A DNA stretch of 64,000 bases from Arthrobacter sp. efr-133-TYG-118. GTDB taxonomy: Bacteria; Actinomycetota; Actinomycetes; Actinomycetales; Micrococcaceae. Positions 62,872 through 64,000 of the stretch are shown piece after piece (position 1 is the first letter of the stretch; every line of letters starts with the position of its first letter). Both the position numbers and the translations under genes were made by a program. The notes beneath the pieces are model-generated. The model was not told the DNA's origin. It was given only the letters and a program-made list of their open reading frames with translations, and did no database searches. The stretch covers positions 124,001 through 188,000 of the forward strand of contig NZ_JARVRH010000007.1 of NCBI RefSeq assembly GCF_030209755.1, written 5' to 3'.

Positions 62872-64000
62872 AATGGGCATCCCACCGGATGCCCTCGTGG
62901 CCGATCTCCGGTGCGAATGGCGGTTGCAGCTTCCGTCAAAGCAGCGTAGTTGTGCCCGCTGACAAAGGCATCGCAGTAGGGCAGCGCAGCGGCCATGCCG
63001 CCCGCCAACGGTTGGTAGTCCGAACCGGCCTTCCTCGGATTGACCCAGACGATCCGGTAGGCAAGCCGCCGCAGCCGCGCCATCTGGGCGTCCACCAGTT
63101 CCGGCGCGTCCTGGGCCCAACCGTCGGAGAGCAGCACAATGACTGCGCCCCTGGCCAAGCCGCGGCGTCCATAGCCATCGATGAAGCGCCGGAGGCTCTC
63201 CGCCAGGCGCGTCCCACCCGCCCAGTCGGGGGCGGCCGCGGCTCCCAGGGCCAAGGCTTTATCTGCGTTCCGGTTCGAAAGCTGCCGGGTCAGCCTGGTC
63301 AGCCGGGTGGAGAACACGAACGCCTCGGCCTGTGCGCCGGCCACCGCGCCCTGCAGCAGGGAAAGGAAGACCTGTGTGTACGGTTCCATGGAGCCGGACA
63401 CATCGCACAGGAACACGAGGCGGCGCGGACGCGGACGACGGCGGGAATAGACCAAGGAGCTTGCGTCGCCGCCGGTGCGCCGAGCCGCGCGGATGGTGCG
63501 CCGGAGGTCGAGCTTTGCGCCACTATGAGCCCATTGGCGTGTCCGCCCGCTTCGGCGCTCCGGGGTAGCCAGCACGATGCGCCGCACCAGCTGGCGCACG
63601 TGGGCAGCTTCTTCGGGTGTCAGCTCGGCGAAGGACTTCTCATGCAGGTGCTCGTCAGGGGAGGCCATGGCCAGGATTGCTTCGAACTCCGGTGCATTGG
63701 ATTCTCTATCGTTCGCTCCGCCAGGGGCGGCGACGGGTGCCCCCGACGCCGGGACGTTACCGTCGGTGTGGGCAAGGCGTCGCTCGCTTGGAGCCGCCCG
63801 GGCGTGCTCAGCGCCGATTGCCGGTGGACTGTTGGCATCGCCGCGGGTGTCTGCCGGATCGAGCATCCCGTCGAATGCGGCCGAAAAGACGGCGTCGAAT
63901 ACCGGCAGTTGTTCGTGCGAAGAGACGAGCGCCACCCGGCACGTCCAGTACAGCGGCTCACGGGCAGTAGGGGGAACGATCCTGAGCGCCTGGGCAAGCC
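62850..64000 (-). CDS. CoxE-like VWA-domain protein (5' partial)
   Basis: At least 383 residues are present; the frame stays open with family-like sequence ([27 protein letters not shown]) to the window edge, so the start lies beyond 64000. The VWA domain has the metal site DVSGSMEPY, then [28 protein letters not shown] and [13 protein letters not shown]. CoxE-type proteins pair with MoxR/CoxD ATPases in inserting metal into oxidoreductases such as CO dehydrogenase. The partner ATPase would be expected upstream, outside the window. A proline/alanine-rich variable linker occupies roughly the first third. Confidence 0.88.
   Translation of the reverse strand, partial: LAQALRIVPPTAREPLYWTCRVALVSSHEQLPVFDAVFSAAFDGMLDPADTRGDANSPPAIGAEHARAAPSERRLAHTDGNVPASGAPVAAPGGANDRESNAPEFEAILAMASPDEHLHEKSFAELTPEEAAHVRQLVRRIVLATPERRSGRTRQWAHSGAKLDLRRTIRAARRTGGDASSLVYSRRRPRPRRLVFLCDVSGSMEPYTQVFLSLLQGAVAGAQAEAFVFSTRLTRLTRQLSNRNADKALALGAAAAPDWAGGTRLAESLRRFIDGYGRRGLARGAVIVLLSDGWAQDAPELVDAQMARLRRLAYRIVWVNPRKAGSDYQPLAGGMAAALPYCDAFVSGHNYAALTEAATAIRTGDRPRGHPVGCPLQPGRNL

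Overview
The window is high-GC DNA from a soil actinobacterium, most likely Arthrobacter or a close relative (Pseudarthrobacter, Paenarthrobacter). This rests on protein style and on actinobacterial families: an HspR-type MerR regulator, a mycothiol-dependent maleylpyruvate isomerase-fold protein, a DinB2-type polymerase, DUF5996, DUF6510 and a two-domain phosphoribosyltransferase. I see no rRNA, convincing tRNA, CRISPR array or prophage. The only transposase is one IS110-family gene at 13.0-14.2 kb.

Layout. 0-3.5 kb: a small-heat-shock locus (J-domain protein, Hsp20, HspR-like regulator) and an XRE-cupin regulator. 3.6-9 kb: a thioredoxin-reductase-like flavoprotein, two aldo/keto reductases, and an MFS exporter divergent from an XRE regulator. 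9-12 kb: a surface protein, a 5'-3' exonuclease and a membrane protein. 12-14.7 kb: a decayed patch with a VC0807-family remnant, the IS110 gene and a HAIR-like (HspR) palindrome. 14.8-24.5 kb: small independent genes (lipase, pheA, DUF5996, a ubiquitin-type zinc finger, a PLP enzyme, hydrolase, MarR). 24.5-32.2 kb: a dense cluster joining glycosyltransferases, a sugar-nucleotide epimerase, a methyltransferase, a nucleoside phosphorylase and a membrane-fused molybdenum oxidoreductase. 32.2-33.9 kb: a second, self-contained sulfite-oxidase-like operon (Moco protein, FAD reductase, DUF6510 zinc protein). 34-49.8 kb: DinB2 coupled to a DHFR-like gene, CapA, a deletion scar joining two truncated genes, a thioredoxin/MerR pair, ArfB, a DNA glycosylase, an epimerase, a transglycosylase, a diacylglycerol-kinase-like gene and GlsB. 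49.9-57.1 kb: an MFS gene, two small metabolic proteins divergent from LysR, a PLP deaminase and a three-gene ABC exporter. 57.4-62.8 kb: a two-carbon oxidation module. 62.85 kb to the end: a CoxE-like VWA protein cut by the window edge.

How genes work together. The clearest pathway is ethanol to acetaldehyde (AdhA), to acetate (ExaC-type dehydrogenase), to acetyl-CoA (Acs). An adenylate kinase inside the module can recycle the AMP that Acs makes. adhA and the aldehyde dehydrogenase share an upstream element with identical internal spacing, so they are probably co-regulated. The 24.5-32.2 kb cluster is tightly coupled by 4-bp overlaps and looks like an uncharacterised surface or small-molecule glycosylation route. 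Several regulator/target pairs carry visible palindromes (XRE-cupin/flavoprotein, XRE/MFS, MerR/thioredoxin).

Limits: no database search was possible. Family names come from recognised motifs, and exact starts were chosen from ribosome-binding sites and domain alignment from memory.
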